From Candidatus Ventricola intestinavium (lineage in GTDB: Bacteria > Bacillota > Clostridia > Christensenellales > Aristaeellaceae), in NCBI GenBank assembly GCA_018715105.1, contig DVMG01000239.1, positions 1 through 20,950 on the forward strand: 20,950 nt of DNA, written 5' to 3'. Both the position numbers and the translations under genes were made by a program. Of the stretch, positions 1-6,430 are shown piece by piece (the first letter of the stretch is position 1; every line of letters starts with the position of its first letter). Under the pieces are notes generated by a model, which saw nothing but the letters and a program-made list of their open reading frames with translations, did not search any database and was not told the origin of the DNA.

Positions 1-12
1 ACAGATGCTTTT

Positions 13-41
13 ATGATACCACAAAGGCCGCAAAATTACAA
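13..41 (-). promoter_or_regulatory. Sigma-A type promoter reading out of the left edge
   Basis: Read on the minus strand there is a -35 element TTGTAA (36-41), a 17-base spacer and a -10 element TATCAT (13-18). The bases TG sit one base before the -10, giving an extended -10. Transcription would start around position 6 and run off the window, so a leftward gene is expected just outside. It lies downstream of the Hpt gene, also read leftward. The match is by eye only. Confidence 0.6.
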
Positions 42-165
42 ATCATCCTCCGTTCTTCTGCATGGAGTTCATCGCCATTCCTGTCCGCATCCTGGATGCC
101 CGCGTCCATGTTCCCGCGGTCTTTATGCGATCCCCTCGAATCGGGCCAGGCTCCGGCAGGCAGGA

Positions 166-531
166 TTACAGCTGCTGGATTGCACAGACGACCTGCGCGT
201 GGAGCGCCTGCAGCTGCGCGCACAGCGCAAGGGCCTGAGGAAGCACAGCGGCGTTGCGCGGGCGAAGCAGCTCGCATAGCGCGGAAGCCGGGCCGCTCAG
301 CGTCTCGATGCCCAGCTGCATGCTCAGCCCCTTGAGCGTATGCGCGCAGACAAAAGCGCTCTCCATATCCCCGCAGGAAAGCGCAAGGGCCAGGTTTTCC
401 ATATTCCGGTCCTCCGGAAAGCGCTTTAAAAAGCGGATATACAGCGCCTGATTTCCAGCCGCATATCGCAGCCCGCGGGACCAGTCGATGCCGGGAAGGG
501 AAGGTTTGCCGTCAATGCCCATGGGTGTCAT
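166..531 (-). CDS. Stand-alone histidine phosphotransfer (Hpt) domain protein
   Basis: This 121-residue protein consists essentially of one Hpt domain. The phospho-accepting histidine is H64 in the motif AHTLKG. The N-terminal part (about residues 15-40, GIDWSRGLRYAAGN then a helix ending FLKRF) is the usual lead-in of Hpt four-helix bundles. Such proteins relay phosphoryl groups between a hybrid kinase and a response regulator in the cytoplasm. No kinase or regulator is visible in the window, so its partner must be encoded elsewhere, possibly just to the left. An AAGGAG ribosome-binding site (543-548) lies 11 bases before the ATG. The gene has its own promoter (625-653) and diverges from the metal transporter operon. 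The domain call is firm; the pathway is unknown. Confidence 0.85.
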   Translation of the reverse strand: MTPMGIDGKPSLPGIDWSRGLRYAAGNQALYIRFLKRFPEDRNMENLALALSCGDMESAFVCAHTLKGLSMQLGIETLSGPASALCELLRPRNAAVLPQALALCAQLQALHAQVVCAIQQL

Positions 532-838
532 CCGGACGTCATCTCCTTATAAAAAACATGTGAAACATTTTGCCGGCGAGGTTTTTTATACAGGGCGCAT
601 GCTCGCCCATCTGAATATAATTCAATAATACCAGATTGGATATAAATATACAAGATTAGCTTTTCAAACGACGGAAAAATTTTACATTTTTAACGCACGG
701 GGCAGGAAAAACGGGGAAAGGGAAGAAAAGAGTGTAGTTGTTGGTTTATGCCCGTCGGGCGGCGCAAAAGGACATCCGGGCCGCCCCGGCGGACATCCTG
801 TGGCACTGGAACGTGGAAAGGAATGCGAAATCAGGAGA
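532..838. other. Divergent intergenic region between Hpt and znuA genes
   Basis: This 307-base stretch contains no convincing gene. The left part (about 545-700) is AT-rich and holds the leftward Hpt promoter and leader. The right part is GC-rich and forms the znuA leader. Visible structures are two mutually exclusive hairpins (GGCGAG 575-580 with CTCGCC 602-607, and GGGCG 593-597 with CGCCC 604-608), and a GGGCGGC/GCCGCCC hairpin (757-763 with 780-786). There is also a direct repeat GGACATCC at 770-777 and 791-798. I looked for a Zur-type palindrome (TCGTAATNATTACGA) and found none. I also found no convincing rightward promoter for znuA. Confidence 0.6.
625..653 (-). promoter_or_regulatory. 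Promoter of the Hpt gene
   Basis: On the minus strand the -35 element is TTGTAT (648-653), the spacer is 17 bases, and the -10 element is TATTAT (625-630). The predicted start near 618 gives a leader of about 87 bases before the Hpt ATG at 531. The surrounding AT-rich sequence contrasts with the GC-rich genes, as expected of a real promoter region. Confidence 0.65.
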
Positions 839-1777
839 ATGAGGATAAAGGAAAAACGCGGAGGAATCGCATGGCTGCTTTTGCTGCTGCTCGCGTTTGC
901 CGGCGGCTGCGCAGCGCAGGGAGAAACGAAAGCAGAGGAGGAAACGGTGATCGTCACATCGTTTTATCCGATGTATATCTTTGCACAGAATGTGGCGGCG
1001 GGCGTGGACGGCGTGCGCGTGATGAACATGGCGCAGCAGAGCGTGGGCTGCCTGCACGATTATCAGCTGCAGACGCGGGACATGGCCGTGCTGGAAGAAG
1101 CGGATGTGTTTGTGATCAACGGCGGCGGCATGGAACAGTTTATGGACAGGGTCGTTCAGCAGCGCGCCGATCTGCCGGTTGTAAACGCCAGTGAGGGCAT
1201 CTCCATGCTGGCCAGCGGCGAGGATGCCCACAGCCACGGTTCGGATCACAACCATGAGGGGGAGGCGCTCAACGCCCATGTCTGGCTTGATCCCGCGCTG
1301 GCGGCCGTGCAGATTCGCAACATCGCAGAGGGACTGGCCGGCGCCGATCCCGATCATGCGCAGGCGTATCTTGACAACGGGGAAGCGTATGCCCAGCGCA
1401 TTGAAGCGATGGGGGAGGAGATTGCCCGGCAGCTTTCCCCCTTTGCCGGCAGGGAGATCATCACCTTCCACGAGGCGTTCACCTATTTTGCGGACGCATT
1501 TGGGCTCGTCGTCGCGGGGGTGATTGAAAATGAGCCGGGCGAGGAGCCGAGCACGCGCCAGCTTGCCGAAACGTGCGATCTGGTGCTGCAGAGGGGCATC
1601 GGCACGCTGTTTGTCGAGCCGCAGTATCCGCAGCAGGCGGCCGAAACGATTGCTAGGGAGACGGGGGCGGCCGTTTACACGCTGGATCCTGCCGTATCCG
1701 GCGACGGCACGATGGAAAGTTATGAAACGATCATGCGGCAAAATGCGCAGGTGCTGACGGAGGCGCTGTCAAGATGA
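839..1777 (+). CDS. znuA: Zinc/manganese ABC transporter substrate-binding lipoprotein
   Basis: This is a cluster A-I metal-binding protein of the ZnuA/AdcA type, which captures Zn or Mn outside the membrane and hands it to the ZnuB permease. With the ATG at 839 the protein has 312 residues. A signal peptide with a run of leucines ends in a lipobox AGGC, so C24 would be the lipidated residue. Likely metal ligands are H73 (in CLHDY), H147 (in NAHVWLDP), H211 (in TFHEAF) and an acidic residue near E260 or D283. Residues 129-140 form the short His-rich loop (H131, H133, H137, H139) typical of zinc members. The start is uncertain: a GTG at 800 would add 13 residues, and the GGAG at 834-837 is very close to the chosen ATG. 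The stop overlaps the next start by four bases. Confidence 0.9.
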   Translation: MRIKEKRGGIAWLLLLLLAFAGGCAAQGETKAEEETVIVTSFYPMYIFAQNVAAGVDGVRVMNMAQQSVGCLHDYQLQTRDMAVLEEADVFVINGGGMEQFMDRVVQQRADLPVVNASEGISMLASGEDAHSHGSDHNHEGEALNAHVWLDPALAAVQIRNIAEGLAGADPDHAQAYLDNGEAYAQRIEAMGEEIARQLSPFAGREIITFHEAFTYFADAFGLVVAGVIENEPGEEPSTRQLAETCDLVLQRGIGTLFVEPQYPQQAAETIARETGAAVYTLDPAVSGDGTMESYETIMRQNAQVLTEALSR

Positions 1778-2553
1778 CGCACAAACCCTGCCCGCATCCC
1801 CACGCGGCTGCGGGATCCTGCATGCCGTGCCGGCTGTGCCGGATTGAAGTGGATCATCTGAGTGTGAAGGCGGGGCGGCAGGCCCTGCTGACCGATGTGA
1901 GCCTGCACGTGCACTGCGGCGAACTGACTGCTCTGATCGGCGCCAACGGCGCAGGCAAGACCACGCTGCTGCGTGCGCTGCTGGGCCAGGTGGAGTATTC
2001 CGGCACAATCCGTCACCTGACGAGCGATGGCCGGCCCGCCGCCGCCGTGCGCACGGGCTATGTGCCCCAGCAGCTTGAATTTGACCGTTCCTCCCCGGTC
2101 ACGGTCATGGATTTCATGGCGGCCGCGCTCTCCCGCCGTGCGGTCTTCCTGGGAATCGGAAAGAAGACGCGCGCCAAGGTCATGGACGCGCTTTTGCGCA
2201 CACACTGTGAAAACCTGGCCGGGAGAGCGCTGGGAGCGCTCTCCGGCGGAGAGCTGCAGCGTGTGCTGCTTGCCCTGGCGCTGACCCCGCAGCCCGATCT
2301 GCTGATCCTGGATGAGCCGGTTTCCGGCGTGGATGAAAACGGGCTGGAAGCATTTTATGCCACGGTCGACGAACTCAGACGGAAAAACCACATGGCCATC
2401 CTGCTCGTCTCTCATGATCTTGACGTCGTGCGGCGCTATGCGGACCGTGTGGTGCTCATGCAGGGCACGGTGATCAAACAGGGCTCGCCGGAAGCGGTGT
2501 TCGGCTCGCCGGAATTCGAGCATGTGTTTTACGCGAGAGGAGGGCGCCTGTGA
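1774..2553 (+). CDS. znuC: Zinc/manganese ABC transporter ATP-binding protein
   Basis: This is the cytoplasmic ATPase of the metal importer, 259 residues. It has Walker A GANGAGKTT (56-64), a Q-loop at Q99/Q100, the signature LSGGE (156-160), Walker B LLILDEP (176-182) and the switch histidine H214 in SHD. The ATG overlaps the znuA stop (ATGA), and GGAGG (1759-1763) sits 10 bases upstream, which fixes the start. Before the ABC domain there is an unusual stretch rich in Cys and His (C6, H8, H10, C16, C19, C22) that could bind metal. Similar short Cys/His-rich starts occur, from memory, in some clostridial ZnuC proteins. The stop overlaps the permease start, so the three proteins are probably translated in a coupled way. 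Confidence 0.95.
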   Translation: MTHKPCPHPHAAAGSCMPCRLCRIEVDHLSVKAGRQALLTDVSLHVHCGELTALIGANGAGKTTLLRALLGQVEYSGTIRHLTSDGRPAAAVRTGYVPQQLEFDRSSPVTVMDFMAAALSRRAVFLGIGKKTRAKVMDALLRTHCENLAGRALGALSGGELQRVLLALALTPQPDLLILDEPVSGVDENGLEAFYATVDELRRKNHMAILLVSHDLDVVRRYADRVVLMQGTVIKQGSPEAVFGSPEFEHVFYARGGRL

Positions 2554-3383
2554 ATGCACTGTACGCGGCGATGGATGCGCTTTTGCCCTTTGAGTGGCTG
2601 CACTACACATTCATGAAAAATGCCCTGCTGGCCGTTTTGATGATCGCGCCGCTCTTTGGCATGCTCGGCACCATGGCGGTGGACAACAAGATGGCCTTTT
2701 TTTCGGATGCCTTGGGCCACAGCGCGCTCACGGGCATTGCCATCGGCGTGGTGCTGGGCTGGCAGAGCCAGATGGCGGCGATGCTGCTTTTCGGCATTCT
2801 TTGGGCTGTGCTCATCACCTCTGTCAAGCACCATTCCAAAATGAGCGCGGATACGATCATCAGCGTGTTTTCCTCCACCTCCGTGGCGCTGGGCCTTGTG
2901 GTGCTCTCGCACGGCGGGGCGTTTGCGCGGTATTCTTCCGTGCTGGTGGGGGATGTGCTCTCTGTCACGCAGAGCGATCTGCTGTCTCTTCTGATTGCGC
3001 TGCTGTGCACGGCCGCCCTTTGGGCGGGGCTTTTTAACCCGCTGCTGCTCACAAGCGTCAATGCGCCGCTGGCCCAAAGCCGGGGGGTTCGTTCCAGGCT
3101 TACGGAGTATGTCTTTACGGTTCTGGTGGCGGTGGCGGTGATGGTTTCCATCCGCTGGGTAGGGGTGATGCTCATCAATTCCCTGCTGATCCTGCCTGCG
3201 GCCGCCTCGCGCAATGTGGCGCGCAGCGCGGCGGGATACATGCGCCTGGCGGTTCTCATCGCGCTTGCATGCGGCGTGACGGGGCTGATCGCTTCGTATT
3301 ATTTCAACACATCGGCGGGAGCGGCCGTGGTGCTGTGCTGCGCGGCGGTGTATTTTGCGACCCTGCCCTTTCGCAGAAAATGA
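2550..3383 (+). CDS. znuB: Zinc/manganese ABC transporter permease
   Basis: This is an integral membrane protein of 277 residues of the ABC-3 family, forming the metal channel with ZnuC and fed by ZnuA. Hydrophobic segments run through the whole protein (roughly 25-45, 55-75, 77-92, 108-122, 140-165, 182-205, 208-222 and 235-272), consistent with seven to nine membrane helices. The motif near residues 50-66 (FFSDALGHSALTGIAIG) is typical of the family. The start is a GTG whose last bases overlap the znuC stop (GTGA), with GAGGAGG just upstream. No hairpin terminator follows; the next gene has its own promoter. Confidence 0.93.
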   Translation: MNALYAAMDALLPFEWLHYTFMKNALLAVLMIAPLFGMLGTMAVDNKMAFFSDALGHSALTGIAIGVVLGWQSQMAAMLLFGILWAVLITSVKHHSKMSADTIISVFSSTSVALGLVVLSHGGAFARYSSVLVGDVLSVTQSDLLSLLIALLCTAALWAGLFNPLLLTSVNAPLAQSRGVRSRLTEYVFTVLVAVAVMVSIRWVGVMLINSLLILPAAASRNVARSAAGYMRLAVLIALACGVTGLIASYYFNTSAGAAVVLCCAAVYFATLPFRRK

Positions 3384-3434
3384 CGCCGGCATGCGGAAAA
3401 CAGGCAGAGGAAACGACATTTCAGCGCGCAGCCC

Positions 3435-3463
3435 TTGGAGGAAAGCGCCTGTTGTGGTATAAT
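3435..3463 (+). promoter_or_regulatory. Promoter of the DUF5685/J-protein unit
   Basis: The -35 element TTGGAG (3435-3440), a 17-base spacer and a perfect -10 TATAAT (3458-3463) are present. TG at 3455-3456 makes it an extended -10. The predicted start is about 36 bases before the TTG start codon of the next gene. Confidence 0.8.
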
Positions 3464-3506
3464 CCCCTCATTCACAGGGAGAAGCTGAAAAAAGGAGGGC
3501 GCGCCG

Positions 3507-4343
3507 TTGCTGGGTGTGATGACCGTGCGCAAGGAAGAGCTCAAATTCCGCGAGTTTGACCGTTACCGCGCGTTTTACTGCGGCCTGTGCCGCACCATCG
3601 GGCAGCGGTGCGGAAAGACATGCCGCGTGGCCCTGAGCTTTGAGATGACTTTCCTTGCCATGCTGCTGACCTCCCTGTATGAGCCGGAGACGGAGAGCGA
3701 ATGGCGGCGATGCGCGTTTCATCCCGTGCACCGGCGGCAGATGCTTCACAATGAGGCCATGGATTACTGCGCCGATCTGAGCGCGCTGATTTCCTACTAT
3801 GATCTGCGCGACGGCTGGGAGGATGAGCGCCGCGTAGACCGGCTGGCCGCAAGCGCGCTGCTTCAAAGGGCCGCGCACCGCGCCGGTCAGGCGCTGGGGC
3901 GGCAGCGGGAGGCGGTGACGCGCTATGTATCCGCTCTGCACGATGTGGAGCGAAGAAACGACCCCAACCTTGACACGGCCGCAAACCTGACGGGGGAAAT
4001 GCTGGGCGAGCTGTATGTCATGAAGCCGGACGTTTATGAGCGCGACCTGCGTGAACTGGGTTTTTACATCGGAAAATTCATCTATCTATGTGACTGCTAT
4101 GAGGATATCGAGCGGGATTTGAAAAAGCATAGCTACAACCCGCTGCTGAGCAGGCGTGACATGCCGGACTTTGCCGGCATGTGCGAGCAGATGCTCAGCG
4201 ACATGATGGCCCGCGCCGCGCAGGCCTTTGAGCGCCTGCCGCTTCTGGAGGATGCGCCGATCATGCGCAACATCCTCTATTCGGGCATATGGCTGCGGTT
4301 TGAAAACGCGAGCGAGCGAAGAAAGGCGAAGAGCGAGAAATGA
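3507..4343 (+). CDS. DUF5685 family protein
   Basis: This 278-residue protein matches what I remember of the uncharacterised DUF5685 family. It has an N-terminal LGVMTV then ELKFREFDRYRAFYCGLC (C25, C28), SFEMTFLA, an HP pair (H72, P73), and two aspartate-rich helices: YYDLRDGWEDE (97-107) and DCYEDIERD (196-204) followed by SYNPL. No function is established. The TTG start at 3507 is preferred because GGAGG (3494-3498) lies 8 bases upstream and because the family begins with a similar M-x-G motif. It is the first gene after a strong promoter, and its stop overlaps the J-protein start by four bases, so the two are probably made together. The two acidic motifs recall class I isoprenoid synthases, which is inference only. 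Confidence 0.85.
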   Translation: MLGVMTVRKEELKFREFDRYRAFYCGLCRTIGQRCGKTCRVALSFEMTFLAMLLTSLYEPETESEWRRCAFHPVHRRQMLHNEAMDYCADLSALISYYDLRDGWEDERRVDRLAASALLQRAAHRAGQALGRQREAVTRYVSALHDVERRNDPNLDTAANLTGEMLGELYVMKPDVYERDLRELGFYIGKFIYLCDCYEDIERDLKKHSYNPLLSRRDMPDFAGMCEQMLSDMMARAAQAFERLPLLEDAPIMRNILYSGIWLRFENASERRKAKSEK

Positions 4344-5077
4344 CAGATCCGTATCAGGTATTGGGCGTATCGCCGACGGCGAGCGATGACGAAGTCAAAA
4401 AGGCGTATCGAGCCCTGTGCAAGCGCTATCATCCCGATGCGAACGTGGGCAAGCCGGACGCCGCTCAGGCGGAGAAAAAATTCATGGAAGTCCAGCAGGC
4501 ATATGAGGAGATCATGCACAGGCGTCAGGGCGGCGGCCAGCGCGCGGGCAGCGGCTACAATGGCCAGCAGCAGCGCCCCCAGCAGGGCGGATACGAGGAT
4601 CCGTTTTCTTCTTTCTGGGGGACAGGCGGCTATGGCAGCGGCTACGGCGGATATGGCTATCAGCGGCAGCAGCAGACGCAGCAGGAATCCACCATTGAAA
4701 TGCGCGCAGCGAAAAACTATATCGACACGGGTCATTATGCCGAGGCGCTCAACGCGCTGGGCAGCGTGCCGCCGGGCAAGCGAAACGCGTACTGGTATTT
4801 CCTCAGCGCCCTGGCGCAAAGCGGCCTGCACAACAATGCGCAGGCCATGGAATATGCGCGTCAGGCGGTTTCCATGGAGCCGGGAAACATGCAGTATCAG
4901 CAGCTGCTCAGCCAGCTCCAAAGCGGCGGGGCGTGGTACAGCCGCCAGGGGCAGCAGTATGGCCGCCAGACGATGGGGAGGCCGAACCTGTGCTGCTCCA
5001 TCATGGCGCTGGAGCTGTGCTGCATGTGCTGCAGCGGCGGACGGATGATGTATTATCCCATGTTCTGCTGTTTCTGA
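4340..5077 (+). CDS. J-domain protein with Gly/Gln-rich linker, TPR-like region and Cys-rich tail
   Basis: The 245-residue protein begins with a J domain (about 1-65) containing the HPD motif (31-33) that stimulates Hsp70 (DnaK) ATPase activity. A flexible Gly/Gln/Tyr-rich linker follows (about 66-115). Two TPR-like helical repeats come next (about 118-195, including AEALNALG and NAQAMEYARQAV). The tail (about 212-245) contains seven or more cysteines in CC and CCxCC arrangements and ends in CCF. It lacks the DnaJ zinc-finger and client-binding domains, so it is not DnaJ itself. The ATGA overlap with DUF5685 indicates translational coupling. The tail could bind metal or be acylated; neither can be shown here. 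Confidence 0.88.
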   Translation: MTDPYQVLGVSPTASDDEVKKAYRALCKRYHPDANVGKPDAAQAEKKFMEVQQAYEEIMHRRQGGGQRAGSGYNGQQQRPQQGGYEDPFSSFWGTGGYGSGYGGYGYQRQQQTQQESTIEMRAAKNYIDTGHYAEALNALGSVPPGKRNAYWYFLSALAQSGLHNNAQAMEYARQAVSMEPGNMQYQQLLSQLQSGGAWYSRQGQQYGRQTMGRPNLCCSIMALELCCMCCSGGRMMYYPMFCCF

Positions 5078-5095
5078 TCAAAACAGGTCTTTTTG

Positions 5096-5133
5096 AGGCG
5101 GTTTTTCCGGGAGGGAAGACCGCTTTCTTTTTT
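5096..5133 (+). terminator. Intrinsic terminator of the DUF5685/J-protein unit
   Basis: The stem GCGGT (5098-5102) pairs with ACCGC (5119-5123) and continues inside as TTCC with GGAA. It is followed directly by TTTCTTTTTT (5124-5133). This is a textbook Rho-independent terminator 19 bases after the J-protein stop. Confidence 0.85.
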
Positions 5134-5184
5134 GATGTCTCCCGCTTTGTGCCCGCAGATTTTGGCCGGGGAAGCGGCTTGCTC

Positions 5185-5213
5185 TTGCAACGCCGCGCAT
5201 TTTGCGATACAAT
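5185..5213 (+). promoter_or_regulatory. Promoter of the RNA methyltransferase gene
   Basis: The -35 element is TTGCAA (5185-5190), the spacer is 17 bases and the -10 element is TACAAT (5208-5213). It lies between the upstream terminator and the methyltransferase start at 5249, giving a leader of roughly 30 bases. Confidence 0.75.
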
Positions 5214-5248
5214 TCATGTATACGTGTGCGGGGAGGATAGGCCTGTAT

Positions 5249-6034
5249 ATGTCAGGAATGCCATGGAAGGAAATCAGAAGCGCGCATAACCCTGCCGTTC
5301 AGGCGCTGCGCGCCCTGCGGGAAGCCAGAACGCGCCGGGAAGCGGGGCTCTTTCTTGCCGAGGGGGCCAAGATGGTGGGCGAAGCGCTTGAGGCCGGACT
5401 GTGCCGCACGCTGATCGTGGAGGATACGCGGCGGGAAGAGTATGCGGCGTTGTCTGCCCGCGCTGAGGCAGCGGGCTGCGGGGGAATGCTGGTTTCCGGC
5501 GCGGTGATGCGGGCGGTCAGCGAGGCGAAAACCCCGCAGGGCATTGCCTGCACGGCGGCCATCCCGGATGAGCCGGCAACGCTTTGCGGCAGGTGGATCG
5601 TAGCGCTTGACGGTGTGCAGGATCCCGGAAACGTGGGCACCATTGTGCGCACGGCGGATGCGGCCGGATTTGAAGGGGTGCTGCTGGGCACGGGCTGCGC
5701 CGACCTGTATGGGGCCAAAGCGTTGAGAGCGACCATGGGTTCCGTGTTCCGCGTGCCCGTGAAAAGGGCCGGCAACCTGGAAAGAGAGCTTGAGGAGATG
5801 AAGGCGCGCGGCTATGCGGTTGCGGCCACCGAGCTGGGCGGGGACGATTTTTATGCCGGCTGTCCGCGCACGCGGGCTGTGCTCGTAATCGGCAGCGAGG
5901 GGCATGGCGTCAGCAGCGCGGTTCGCCGCGTGGCGACGCATCACCTGGCCCTGCCCATGCGCGGCGGGGCGGAATCGCTCAACGCGGCGGTTGCGGCCGG
6001 GATCATGATCTATGAGATGGCGCGCAGCGTGTAA
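5249..6034 (+). CDS. SpoU/TrmH family RNA 2'-O-methyltransferase
   Basis: This 261-residue protein transfers a methyl group from S-adenosylmethionine to a ribose 2'-hydroxyl in rRNA or tRNA. It has an N-terminal substrate-binding domain (about 5-105, starting with the SAHNPAVQALRAL helix and including FLAEGAKMVGEAL). The SPOUT knot domain follows. Motif 1 is PGNVGTIVRTA (126-136, with N128 and R134), motif 2 is GSEGHG (215-220), and motif 3 is PMRGGAESLNAAVAAGI (236-252). The two-domain layout resembles rRNA guanosine 2'-O-methyltransferases such as RlmB or TsnR, but the target nucleotide cannot be read from sequence. The ATG at 5249 follows GGGAGG (5231-5236). Upstream in-frame codons run back through the promoter and terminator and are not used. 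Confidence 0.92.
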   Translation: MSGMPWKEIRSAHNPAVQALRALREARTRREAGLFLAEGAKMVGEALEAGLCRTLIVEDTRREEYAALSARAEAAGCGGMLVSGAVMRAVSEAKTPQGIACTAAIPDEPATLCGRWIVALDGVQDPGNVGTIVRTADAAGFEGVLLGTGCADLYGAKALRATMGSVFRVPVKRAGNLERELEEMKARGYAVAATELGGDDFYAGCPRTRAVLVIGSEGHGVSSAVRRVATHHLALPMRGGAESLNAAVAAGIMIYEMARSV

Positions 6035-6155
6035 TCCTGCGCCCGGCATGACACGCGGCGCGGGCCCCGGGGAAGAGCAAAAAGGCCGGCCCCGGAAGAG
6101 GACAGACCTGAGCAGAAAAAGAAACCGGCTTAGTCCGTTTGAGGGAGCGATCGGC

Positions 6156-6407
6156 ATGATTGAATATCGTTATGACACACAGCTGCTCATCGAGGGCAAA
6201 AACCTGGATGAAGAGGCTATCTACGCGTACTTCGTGGATCATTTCGCAGGAGACAGCCTGCTGGCGGTTGGAGATGAAGAGCTGATCAAAATTCATTACC
6301 ACACCAATGAGCCCTGGAAAGTGCTTGAATACTGCGCGTCCCTTGGAGAAATCTACGACATCGTCGTCGAAGATATGGACAGGCAGTCGCGCGGGCTGCA
6401 GGGCTGA
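6156..6407 (+). CDS. Small protein resembling the middle domain of fatty acid kinase FakA (YloV)
   Basis: This 83-residue protein has the pattern YDTQLLIEGKNLDEE, then VGDEELIKIHYHTNEPWKVLEY and GEIYDIVVEDMDRQ. That pattern matches the region after the DhaL kinase domain in FakA/YloV proteins (GD--VK-HVHT--PG-VL-Y--------I-N---Q). It has no kinase domain and no lipid-carrier domain. From memory, similar free-standing proteins in Firmicutes carry names such as 'kinase to dihydroxyacetone kinase'. The role is unknown. A GAGGGAG ribosome-binding site (6141-6147) precedes the ATG, and only 23 bases separate it from the threonine ammonia-lyase gene, so they are probably co-transcribed. The 121 bases upstream hold GC-rich inverted repeats (6062-6095) with no U-run and no clear promoter. 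Confidence 0.75.
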   Translation: MIEYRYDTQLLIEGKNLDEEAIYAYFVDHFAGDSLLAVGDEELIKIHYHTNEPWKVLEYCASLGEIYDIVVEDMDRQSRGLQG

Positions 6408-6430
6408 AAGAGGAAGAGAGGGGAATACCG

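Noticed and set aside
554..568. Direct repeat AAACAT-GTG-AAACAT in the Hpt leader
   Set aside because: Short, AT-rich and close to the ribosome-binding site; chance is a sufficient explanation.
532..838. Zur operator or cobalamin/zinc-type RNA switch in front of znuA
   Set aside because: No TCGTAATNATTACGA-type palindrome and no recognised switch consensus was found on either strand.
5093..5248. In-frame upstream extension of the RNA methyltransferase by 52 codons
   Set aside because: It would begin inside the terminator and cross a good promoter; the ATG at 5249 has a proper ribosome-binding site and a family-like start.
6062..6095. GC-rich inverted repeats between the methyltransferase and FakA-like genes as a terminator
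   Set aside because: The pairing CCGGGG with CCCCGG has a long loop and no T-run follows; simple GC-rich palindromic sequence.
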